This document shows, one piece after another, positions 12,501-24,500 of a stretch of DNA of 64,000 nt. This stretch comes from Brasenia schreberi (taxonomy: Eukaryota; Streptophyta; Magnoliopsida; Nymphaeales; Cabombaceae), in assembly GCA_036023115.1 (NCBI GenBank), contig JAYKKT010000090.1:28417501-28481500 (forward strand). Reading direction: 5' to 3'. The stretch's first letter is position 1; every line of letters starts with the position of its first letter. Both the position numbers and the translations under genes were made by a program. The notes under the pieces were generated by a model. That model saw nothing but the letters and a program-made list of their open reading frames with translations, was not told the origin of the DNA and did no database searches.

Positions 12501-15500
12501 CACAAAGCCCTATCCTGTGTCATGTTAGCAGTCAACTCACAATAAGCTAGATCATTCTTTATTGTTTCTTTCCAACACTTTTGTGGTCGTCCTCTACCTC
12601 TTTTAATACTTTCAAAATCTAGTTTTTCATACCTTCTTACAGGTTCTTCTTTTGATCTTCTTTTTATATGTCTAAACTATCTTAAACGATATTCTCTCAT
12701 TTTAACCACTCATCCATCTCAACATCTTCATTTATGTTGCAGATATCTTTTGTACATGTTGATGATTAATTGTCTAACACTCAGAACCATAAAACATGAC
12801 AGGTCTAATTGTTGCTCTATAATATTTACCTTTTAACTTTAATGGTATCTTTTTATCACAAAGAATATCTTATGCTCCTCTCTATTTTAACCAACCTACA
12901 TTAATTTTATGCGTAACATCTCCATCAATTCTTCCATCACTCTGAAAAATTAACCCTAGGTATTTAAAACTTTTATTTTGGGGATGCAATGTGCACCAAT
13001 TTTAATTTTTATGTACTCTAAAGTAACCAAATGATCAAACTTACATTTCATATATCATGTCTTTGTTCTACTAAGTAAGAAGCCTTTACTTTCTAATGTT
13101 TCTCCCCATAGTTCCAATTTTCTATTAACTTTTTCCTTAGACTCCTCGACTAGTATAATGTCATATGCAAATAACATACACCAAGGTACTTCATCTTGAA
13201 TATGTTTTGTTAACTCATCAATCACCATTATAAATAAGTATGGACTTAAAGTTTATCATTAATGTAACCTAATATTAACTTCAAAGGAGTTTGTCATTCC
13301 TTCATGAGTCTTCACACATGTTTTTGCACCATCATATATATCTCTTATAAGGTGTATTTGTGTCAATGGGATACCTCTTTTTTTCAAGGTTCTCCAAAGA
13401 ACCTCTCTTAGTACTCTATTGTAAGCTTTTTCTAGATGAATGGATTTCTTTTTTCTCTAAAATGTTCTATAAGACGTCTCAAAAAGTGAATCACTTCCAC
13501 AGTAGATTTGCATGTTATCTGTTGTACTCGATACTTGTCTTAACGTACGTTTGATAGTTCTTTTCCATAATTTCATAGTATGGCTCATTAACTTGATACC
13601 CTGATAATTCATAATTCACATAATTCTAAATGTCTATCTTGTTCTTGTATATGGGTATAAGTGTATTTGCTCTCCATTTCTCGAACATGTTTTGGTTTCT
13701 CCATATTTCATTAAATAGTCTTGTGAGCCAGTGATTCCAGTTTCTCTTAAGATTTTCCAAACTTCTATAGGAATATTGTTTGGTCCTACCGATTTACCAT
13801 CCTTCATATGTTTAAGAGCATATTTAACTTTATTCTTTTGAATGCGTCGGTAGAAATTGTGGTATATATATTTCTAATTTGGCTAACTCTCCTAAGCTAA
13901 TACTAACATCTTTATTTTCATTAAAAAACATATAAAATTAGTTTTTTCATCTATTTTTTATATTATCATTTGCCACTAGAATTTTCTCATCCTCGTCTTT
14001 GATGCATCTAACAAAATTAAGATTCTTAGTTTTCTTATCTCTAGCCCTAGCTATCCTAAAAATATCTCTTTCGCCCTATTTTGAGTTGAGTTTTTTTATA
14101 TAAATCCTCCCAAATTTTAGCTTTTGCTTCACTAACGGCTTTTTTTGCTTCCTTCTTTGCTTTTTTATAAGACTCTAAGTTTCACTAGTTTTCTTAGCAT
14201 AATGTAATTTATAAAATGCCCTCTTTGCCTTTATTTTATTTTGCACCACTTCACTCCACCACCAAACCTCTTTTTGTGCCGGTACACCTCCCTTAGATTC
14301 ACCTAACACATCTTTCGTCATTTTCGTAATATGTATGGTTATATTGTTCCACATATCACAAGGTATACCAACATAATTTCAAGCATCTTCTTGAAGGACT
14401 TTCTGTTTAAATATACCTTCTTTCTCGCTTTTGAGGTTCCACCATCTAGTCTGAATAGCTCGATCACTCTTTTCTTCTTTGTTACTTGTAAATCCATAAC
14501 TAAAAGTTGATGTTGGGTGGTTAAGCTTTCTCCTGGAATTACTTTGCAATCTTTTCAACACGCTCTATCTTTTTTTCCTACAAACAAAATAATCAATTTC
14601 TATTTGTGATATTTCACTCTTATAAGTAATTAAATGTTCATCTTGTTTTTTGAAGATTATATTGATTATAAAGAGATAAAATCCCATTGCAAAATTTAAA
14701 ATCTCCCTACCTTCCTCATTTATATCCCCAAAACCAAAGTTTTCATGAATACCTTGATATTTTTACCAACATGTCCATTTAAATCTCCTCCTAAACAAAT
14801 CATCTCCCTTTGTAAAATTATTTGAATCACCTTATCTAACTCTTCTCAAAAAGCCGTCTTTATACTATCTTTTAGTCCTATTTGGGGTGTATAAGCACAG
14901 ACTATATTCAAAACCTCTGCTCGTAACAATAATTCCAACGTCATGATTCGGTCACCATATCGTTGTATGTCTACTACACTATCCTTTAAATCTTTATTTA
15001 TGATAATGCCAACTCCGTTTCGAGCCTTTTCCTTACCTAAGTACTATAATTTAAATCTTTATCCTCAATCTCTTTTTCTTTTTCTCTAACCCACTTTGTC
15101 TCTTGTAAATATAGAATATGAATTTTTCTCCGAATCATAGTATCTACCACCTCCATTAGCTTACCAGACAATATTCTGATATTCGAAGAACCAATACGAA
15201 TCTTATGATCTAGGACTAGCTTCATTACCCCCTGCATTTGTTCATATTGAAAATGCGGAAACCCTCTCTATAATTTATTCACTACATTCGGGCGATAATA
15301 TAGCGAAATTAACTTTTTTACCCACACCCGTTCATGACGTGGAAACCCTCTTTGCAATTAATTCACTACATCCGAGCGAAAATATAGTGGCTTTTGCTTA
15401 CTTTTCACTGCATTCGGGCTCTACAATACATTGCTATTAGGGGATGCCCCAACGCAATGCTCATAATTTGTGTAATTCTTGGTATAAAAATCAGACAAAG

Positions 15501-18500
15501 TTTTACGCTGGTTGTGAGAAGGCTAACACAACCCTCTTCCTTTATCCGGGCTTGAGACCGGCCATGCAAGGGTGATCCCTTACATGGGTTAAGTTCCTAC
15601 ATGGGGTGTTTAAGCATAAACTATATTCAAAACCTCTCCTCCTAGCACTATTTCAACGTCATGATTCGGTGAACATATTGTTGTATGTCTACTACACTAT
15701 CCTTTAAATCTTTATTTATGATAATACCAACTCTGTTTCAAGCATTTTTCTTTCCTGAATACTATAATTTAAAACATGTATCCACAATCTTCTTTGCTTT
15801 TTTTCCAACCCACTTTGTCTCTTGGAAACATAGGATATGAATCTTTCTCTGAATCATGGTATATACCACCTCCATTAGCTTACCGAATAATATTTTTATA
15901 TTTCGAGAACCAATACAAATCTTATTATTTAGGACTAACAATTTATTCACTACATTCAGGCGGCAATGTAGCGGAACTAACTTTTTTACCCACACCCGTT
16001 CATGATGTGGGAACCCTCTCTTCAAATGATTCATTACATCTGGTGAAAACGTAGAGGTCCTTGCTTACTTTTCAATGTATTTTCGCTCAGTAGTACGTTG
16101 CTAAGAGGGGACGTCTCAACGCAATGCTCATAATTTGTGTAATCCATAGTATAAAAATCTAACAAAGTTTTACGCTGACTGTCGGAAGCCTAACGCAACC
16201 CTCCTCCTTTATCCGGGCTTGGGACCGGTCATGCAAAAGTGATTCGTTATATGGGTGGAGTTGATAAGCAAATATATAATAAATCATTGGATGAATATGA
16301 ATCTGAATTTTGAAAAGTCACTGGATGTTAATTGAACACATTAGATGAATATGAATCTGTTTTAGACTAAATAATAGATATATGTTACACCCATGCAATG
16401 TTCGTGCAACTACGTGCTTGACATTCAAAAATTTTAATGAATATGAAAAATTGCATTTCACCTTATATATGTGCAACTACATGCTTGACTTGCTCATATT
16501 AAATAGTCAATCAAATGACTATGTTTATCCTAGTGTGTTTAAGGATGCCCACTAAAGGAAGTTATTTTGTGGAAAGGTTCAAATTTGTCTTGGACCTAGA
16601 TAATGTAATATTGTCTTTTTTATAATCTTTGAAATGTTGAGTCAAATAAATACATTGGACCAATTGACACATAAACTGTCGGTGGTGTTAAAGAACTGGG
16701 CCAAAGTGGCCCGGCCCTGGCCCACTGGCCCATCAGGGCCAGGGCCACTAGCCGTTGGGGGCTGGCTGCAGCCACCCCCCTCTTTCCCCTCTTTTTCCTC
16801 TACTTCCTCTCACTCTCTTTCACTCCCTTTTCTCTATAAATACCTCTTGTAAACCATTGTAAATTTAAGCCTTTGATGGCTAATGAATAACGATTATTTA
16901 TTCAAGCGTGTGCTTTGTTTATTCTCCTTTTCGCATGCACTTGTTGCTCTCGACTATTCCATTTTCTAAGGGCTTGTGATTGTTACTTTGTGGTATTGTC
17001 CACTCGTTGATCTTCCGCAACTATATTGAAGCATAGACTTCATTACATGGTATCAGAGTCATTTTTCGATCGTGAGAGTATTGCATATTGTCTCGGGAAG
17101 CGTGTCAATCGTATTTTGTATTGTTCATTATCTCGGAAAACGTGCCGATCATATTTTGTAAGTTTACCTCTTTAGTTTCTTTCTCCTTTAACTATGGATG
17201 ATAAAGGGGGTTTCAATTTTCGTCTAACACCTTCGAACTATAAAACATGGGCCCAATCTATGGAAAACTATTTGTATTTCAAAAAATTATGGGGCTATGT
17301 AAGTGGTTCAAAGGTAGAACCCTCTATTAATGTCACACTTGAACAAAAAGGAGAATATGACGGAGGCCATAGAACAATCCTATGGGTGCTCATGAATAAT
17401 GTAAACGAGCACACTATGGACACTTTGGTCGATTTCACTAACGTTAAAGAAGCATGGGAATATTTTAAAAAATCCCATGTTCAAAGCGATGTGGCTCATA
17501 GGATGGCATTAAGAGATAAATTGGTCTCACTTAAACAAGGAGATAAAGGGATAAACGAATTTTTGGGGGAATTTTCCAGTGTTTGGAATCAATTATATGG
17601 TTACAAAAAGAAATGTACACAATGTCTTAGTGAGAGATAATATGAAGACAATGAGGACTTTGTATATCAATTTCTAAGAAGTCTCCGAGAAGAATTTGAA
17701 GGAGTAATATCATCACTCATTCATAGAAAACCTTTCCTACAAAAGAAGAGATTCTTACTGATCTTAAAATGGCGGAAACAAGAATGAATGAAGCAAGACT
17801 TCAAAAAAACACTGCCTTGGCCGCATGAAAACTCGGAGCAAATATGAAGACTTACCGACCTCCTCATTTCAAAAGTGAAGAAAGAAGAAAAGACATCATT
17901 TGCCATCATTGTAGAGAAGCCGGGCATATAAGGCCAAATTGCCCAAAATTGAAAAAGAATGTGGCCATAGTAGAAGAACATGCTTCATCTCCTTTCATTC
18001 TTACACTTGAACAAAAATTAAAGCAACTTGAAGCCCAAATGAAGGAAAAAACAACGGTTAGTGTAGCTTGCTCATCCTCAACAAAAGAAACTCAAGGTAT
18101 GATCTCTTGGATTCTTGACTCGGGTGCTTCATTTCATATGACTTGAAATAAACATATCTTAAAATCATGTGTTCAAAAACCCTTATCATGTGTTTATAAT
18201 GCGGATGGTACACAATTAAACGTTGATAAAATTGGTGACTTTCAAAACAAGAATTTTGAAGTTTCCAAAATTAGTGTTATTCCAAAACTAAATTTAAACT
18301 TACTTTTCTTATCCCAAATTTCGGATCAAAATTGTGTTATAACCTTTTCATCCATCGGATGTATTTTACAGGACCGCCTCTCGAAGAAGGTGATTGGGCG
18401 TGGCTATAGAGAGGGCGGACTTTACATTATGGATTATTTGCATAGTATAGGATATGTTAATGTTTTGACAAATGATGCTCTTTTATGGCACAAGAGACTT

Positions 18501-21500
18501 AGATATCTTAATGCTCAAAATTTGTATCAATGTCCTCTTGGAATGAAATTTAAGGAATCTTTTTCTTGCAAAGATTGTGTTCTTGGAAAAATGCAACATC
18601 TCCCATTTCCAAACAAAACACATGTTACAACAAGACCCTTCGAAATAATTAATTCGGATGTATGGGGTCCAGCACCTGTTTTGTATAAAGGAGATATTTC
18701 CTATTATCTAATTTTTGTAGATGACTTTACTAGGTATACATGAGTATATCTTTTAAAAGCAAAATCCGATATCTTTCAAAATTTTGTTATTTTTCATAAT
18801 CTTATAAAGAATCAATTTGATTTAGAAATCAAAATTTTTAGATCAGATTCAGGAGGAGAGTTTATGGCAAAGGATTTTGAAAACCACCTCAATAAGTTTG
18901 GGATTATACATCAAACTTCTTATTCTAAGACTCCTCAACAAAATAGTGTTTCCAAACGAAAGCATAGACATATCTTGGAAACCACATGAACTTTGCTTTT
19001 GTTAAGTGGTGTTCCCAAAAATTTTTGGGCAGAAACTATTATGACTGCAGTCTATTTAATTAATCGGATGCCCTCTTCGGTTTTACAAAATATGTCTCCT
19101 ATAGAAAAACTTTTTAAAGTTTTCCCTAACTATTCAAGATTGCATGTTTTTAGATGTAAATGCTTTGTTTATACTGACAAAGATGATAAATTATCATCTT
19201 GGGTCATCAAATGTGTTTTTCTAGGATATGGAATAACCAAAAAGGGATATAGGTGTTATGATTGTAAAAATGATAAGCTTTATTTATCTCGAGATGTTAG
19301 ATTTTTTGAAAATGAATATGTTTTTAAAAGCATGGATGATAGCTTTATTAATGACTCCTACTCCTTCTTGAATGATATTTTAGATGAAGAGGTAATTCAT
19401 GAAGAAAATGAGCTTGATGAACCTATGACTACCAGACATTCTATTACACCCTTTGATCAACATTATAATAGGAGATCTATGTCTATTCTTAGAAGGTCAA
19501 ATCGTGATTCTAGACCTCTTAAAAGATTTGTCTCATATGATAGTTTTTCATAGAGCTTTAGTAACAAATATTTCAGCTATAAAGGAACCTAGAACCTGTA
19601 AAGAAGCTCAATTATCACAAGAATGGACTCATGCAATGAATGAAGAGTTGGATGCTTTATTTAGAGCCCAAACTTGGGATATAGTCTCTACACCATCAAA
19701 CAAAAAGACTATAGGATGTAGTGGGTTTATAAAATCAAGACGATCGTTATAAAGCTAGATTGGTTGTCAAGGGTTATTCTCAAGAATATGGAATTGATTA
19801 TGAAGAAACCTTTGCTCTTGTAGCTAGAATGACAATTGTTAGAACACTTATAGCTGTATGTGCCATTCATCATTGGAATATTTATCAGACAACTATTAGA
19901 ACACTTATAGCTGTATGTGCCATTCATCATTGGAATATTTATCAGTTAGATATTAAAAATGCTTTTTTGAATGGTTGGTTGAAGGAATAAGTATATATGG
20001 AGCCTCCTCTGGGTCTCAATCTTTTTAGAAACCAAGTCTTAAAGCTCAAAAGAGCCTTATATGGTCTCAAACAAGCTCCCAAGGCTTGGTTTGATAGAAT
20101 CACTGAATTCATGACATTGCATGGCTTTACTATCTGTTATACTGACACAACCCTGTTTATAAGAAAATCATCAGCAGGTATTGTTATCCTTTTGCTCTAC
20201 GTCAATGATATGATTATTACAGGTAGTGATGACACATGTATCTAACAAATCAAGCAAGAACTTGGTAATGTGTTTGAAATGAAGGATCTGGGTCAACTTT
20301 CCTATTTTTTTGGCATTGAGGTAACCCGTGATGATAGAGGTTTCTTTTTATCACAAACTAAGTTTACTAATGATGTTATTCTTAGATCAGGTATTACAGA
20401 TGACAAAGTCGTTGAGACACCAGAAATAATCAACCAGAAAATGCGCCTAGTTGATGGTGAACTTCTGAGTGATCCCACAGACCCACACCTTATAGACAGA
20501 TGGTTGGAGCACTCACATATCTCACCATAACACGGCCTGATATTGCTCATGTTGTTCATACTGTAAGTCAGTTTCAGCATGCACCCACCTCAGTGCATAT
20601 GAGTGTTGTTATGAGGATTGTTCGTTATATCCGACAAACCTCAATTAAGGGAGTATTTTTATCTTCCTCCTCGTTATTTCAGTTGCTTGCATATACTGAC
20701 AGACACTACTATCGGATATTGCATATTCTTTGGTCACTAACTCATTTCATGGAGATGCAAGAAACAACAAAAGGTGTCTCTTTCGTCCACTGAAGCTGAG
20801 TATCGTGCTATGGCCAACACTACTACAGAACTAACTTGACTGCGACGACTACTTCAAGACTTTAGCATACAACTGGAAGCTCCTTCAATAATGTTCTGCG
20901 ACAACAAAAGTGCTATATATATAGCCAACAACCATACCTTCCATTAGCGTACAAAGCACATAGAGAAGGATTGTCACTATGTTCGTGAATAGCATATACA
21001 AGTCAATTTGACATTACAGATTGTAAAATCAGAATATCAACTTACAAATGTGTTCACCAAGTCCTTACCTGCTCCTCGATTTCAATCTTTAATTGGCAAA
21101 CTTCAGGTCATGGAGCTGTCAGTTTGAGGAGGGGTGTTAAAGAACTGGGCCAGAGTGGCCCGACCCTGGCGGCCCTGGCTCACTAGCCGTTGGGGGCTGG
21201 CCACCCCCTCTTTTTCCTCTACTTCCTCTCACTCTCTTTCACTCCCTTTTCTCTATAAATATCTCTTGTAAACCATTGTAAATTTAAGCCTTTGATGGCT
21301 AATGAATAACGATTATTTATTCAAGCTTGTGCTTTGTTTATTCTCCTTTTCGCATGCACTTGTTGCTCTCGGCTATTTCCTTTTCTAAGGGCTTGTGATT
21401 GTTACTTTGTGGTATTGTCCACTCGTTGATCTTTCGCAACTATATTGAAGCATAGACTTCATTACAGGTGGCACATAAATTTCGAATTTTTTCTTGAAGA

Positions 21501-24500
21501 GAAGAGTTACTTCTTGTAACTTTACAATTTTGGTTATTAAATACTTTTAAAGAACGAAGGAGGGGTATTTGTTTATTATGGTATGAGTGTTAAGAATATG
21601 AATATTTGTTGTTTTTAGTGTTAGTTTTATAATTTTATAATATTTCGGTATTATTGTAATTGTACGTATACTAAGGCCATTTTGGTCATTTTATGTATAA
21701 GGCTGAACTTCTTGTATTAGGATTAAGAGAAAGAGAGGGGGGCAGCCTCCATTGGGGGGCATGCCCCCTCCTTCGCTCTCTATATTTTCTCTTCACTATT
21801 TTTCTTCTGGATAGTATTCGATATTTCGTTGCGCTTCAACGTTTTTCAACATGGTATCAGAACCTATAAGGCGATAAAGTGGAGTTCTTTATGATTCTCC
21901 CATCGATTGAACATTGCGCAACTCTGATCTCAATTCAAAGGCCTTGTCCGCACCAAATCTGTGTGCCCTTGACTTTCCTGCACTTCCGATAGCAGATTCT
22001 GAGAATTCTGTGGCTAGGTGTATGCTGGTGATGATCTTGTGCAAGCTGGCGGTCCATACAAATCAAGTGACAATGAGAGTTTATTTTTTGGAAAATCATT
22101 TTTCCTTGTGCATCTAAGGGTGCAACAGATTTTGCCTCAGCCATCTGCAAACTGGCCTCTCCCGAATCCGGTCATTGGAAGTATGAGAAAAATGGTTCCA
22201 CAGACTTGAGTGTGGGCGCATATAGAGGTTCTCAGCTTCTAAGTAACTCAACTGGGAATGGTAGATCTCTAAATGGTGATAGGTTGAAGAATAATAACAT
22301 GGCACGAGCAGTTACTCCTTGGCTTGAGACTGGGGATGCAGTGGCAAATATGTACTCTGATCATGGAGAAGAAGCTCATGATCATGCACGCATCCGCAAT
22401 GCATAGGCAGGCTTATCTTATTGGAACAAGGCTTTGGCTAAGGAGTTGAGCATAAAAGGACAACTACATAATATGCACATGAAGGCAGCCCATGGCTAAG
22501 GGAGATACCTTCGCAGCATGTTAACTGCTTGGTGAAATGTTTAAGAGAGATATTTACATGTACGTCAAGTGTTCGATGAAATGCTTAAGAAGAGATGATT
22601 AACTTGAACATCAAATATTTGATTAAATGTTCAAAAGAGATATTTACATGTGCATTAAGTGTTTTATGAAATGTTCAAAAGGATTGAAAAATTCAAAAAA
22701 GATTGCAGAAGATATTAAGTAGTACGTGATGATTGTCTCCATTGAAAAAACAACTCAATGCACATAGAAAGAAATATAGAATACACAAAATCAGTCATTT
22801 TCACTACATATGCATGACAAATCAAATTATAGAAGAGGCAAAAGGAATTTATTGGTATAGAATGTGGCAGTATCACCAAGAAGCATGAAAATTAAAATCT
22901 TGTGTTGTGAAGTGAACAGTCAGAAGGGCTGGAAAAAGCGACTGTAGTCACCATATGAAGGGGTGAAGACCGACTAGTACGAGCATGTGTGTATTCTGCT
23001 ATTTGAGTGATAAGGAGAGGACAACCAACCAACACATTGGTAGCAGTCACCATGTGAAGGGATGCAAAAAAAAGCCATTTGAAGTGTGTATGGTGGAGAT
23101 AGTACCTCCTACCATAAAAATCAGTTTTCTCAAGAGAAGAAGAAAAAAACTTTGAAAGTGTTGGTGCCTAGTCACTTTATTTAGTTGCGCTTCGACGTTT
23201 TCCAACAACGAGAACATTTACTTAATATTGCATGTAAATATGCAATTCCACCGTACATGAGCATTTTTCTGCTAAACTAGGGCACCTTAGTGCCTAAAGG
23301 GTTCCAAGTGCGTATAACCACTATGGGTTGTATTCATCAAAGCCTTTTCTTGTTCAGTTCAATGGCTATAAATTTATAAATCCATCCATATAGGGATTGG
23401 GCTTTTTACCGAAGGGAGAGGCATTGAGTAAGTTGGAGTCTAGAGTGGTCTCTTATATGTGAGATATAGCATTAATCCTTGAGTTTCTCCGTAATTGCAG
23501 TCCATTTCCCTTGCAACGTTCTTTCTTTTTTTGTGTATGTGTCAAGAAGTTAATCTAACTCCGCCCATGTAAGGGTTCATCCTTGCATGGCCGGTCCCAA
23601 GCCCGGATAAAAGAGGAGGGTTGCATTAGTCTTCCGATAGCCAGCGTAAAACTTTGTCGAACTTATTTACAATGGATTCTACAAATTATGATAAGGATCC
23701 ATGGAAACAAAGAATCCATGTAGCTGACCCCATCTAGTTTGGGGAAAGGCTTAGTTTTGTTGTTGTGTCAAGAAGTTAATCTTGTCCTATTGGGAGTTTT
23801 TGCATTCTACCAAAGGGATTTTATTACCATGTTAATTATTTGAGATTGTATTGCTCCATAATACATGATCTTGTGTTTCATTAGCCTTTTAGCTCTTTCA
23901 GTTGTTTCTTATTTGAGAAAGAAGCTACTGTTAATACATGAGATTTGTTGATCCATCTCCTTTAGGATTTTCTTAAATGTAATGAAGCTCAAATGCAAAA
24001 GCTACCTTGCAAAAATTTTGAACCTATTCCCTTGGGAGAAGGTGCTGGTATTGGAATGATGAAGGGCGTTGACTCTATGGCAATGCCTGATGGTTCTACC
24101 CTATATGATTTAATTCAAACGGGCCTTACTTACTTACAAGCTTCTGTTGGAGTGGTTGTGCGACTGAAGGAGGAATTATCTCTTATCAAGGATATTCCAG
24201 TTCTTTTTGCTATTGATCAGGTAAGTCAAGTCCTATTGGCATCTTCCTTATGAACTAGTTCCAAGCAAAACTATTCGTTCTCAATTTACATCAAGGCTCT
24301 AGAAGTTGTCTTATGGTCACTTGGTTGTTGGAACTGGCCTAGATTCTCACAGGGCTGGTTTATGCCCTAGATTGATTACAACACTTAGTGCCTTTCTAAA
24401 TCCTACCCTTGGTATATCATGCATTTTTTTCAGGATTTGGCCGGTAGCATTCATATTGGTTCATTTCTGTACTGGCTGGCCATATTGACTTAGGAAATTA

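Larger units (their letters stand above)
16686..21466 (+). mobile_element. Ty1/copia LTR retrotransposon, complete ends, broken coding region
   Basis: The 4.78-kb element has LTRs starting TGTTAAAG and ending CATTACA, and is flanked by the 5-bp target duplication GGTGG (16681-16685 and 21467-21471). Its order is gag, protease, integrase, reverse transcriptase, RNase H, as in copia elements. Frames are interrupted many times, so it cannot move on its own. It sits in DAP3 intron 3 in the sense direction and brings its own promoter and polyadenylation signals into the gene. Confidence 0.95.
11546..23965 (+). other. Giant DAP3 intron 3 (about 12.4 kb)
   Basis: Donor CAG|GTAGAT at 11545/11546 and acceptor TTTAG|GAT at 23965/23966 join exons 3 and 4 in phase 0. 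Nearly all the excess length is explained by insertions: an RTE LINE and its derivatives (12064-16262), a copia element (16681-21471), a second copia-like remnant (21588-23207) and a small RTE-derived element (23557-23763). The rest shows no coding signal. Confidence 0.85.
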
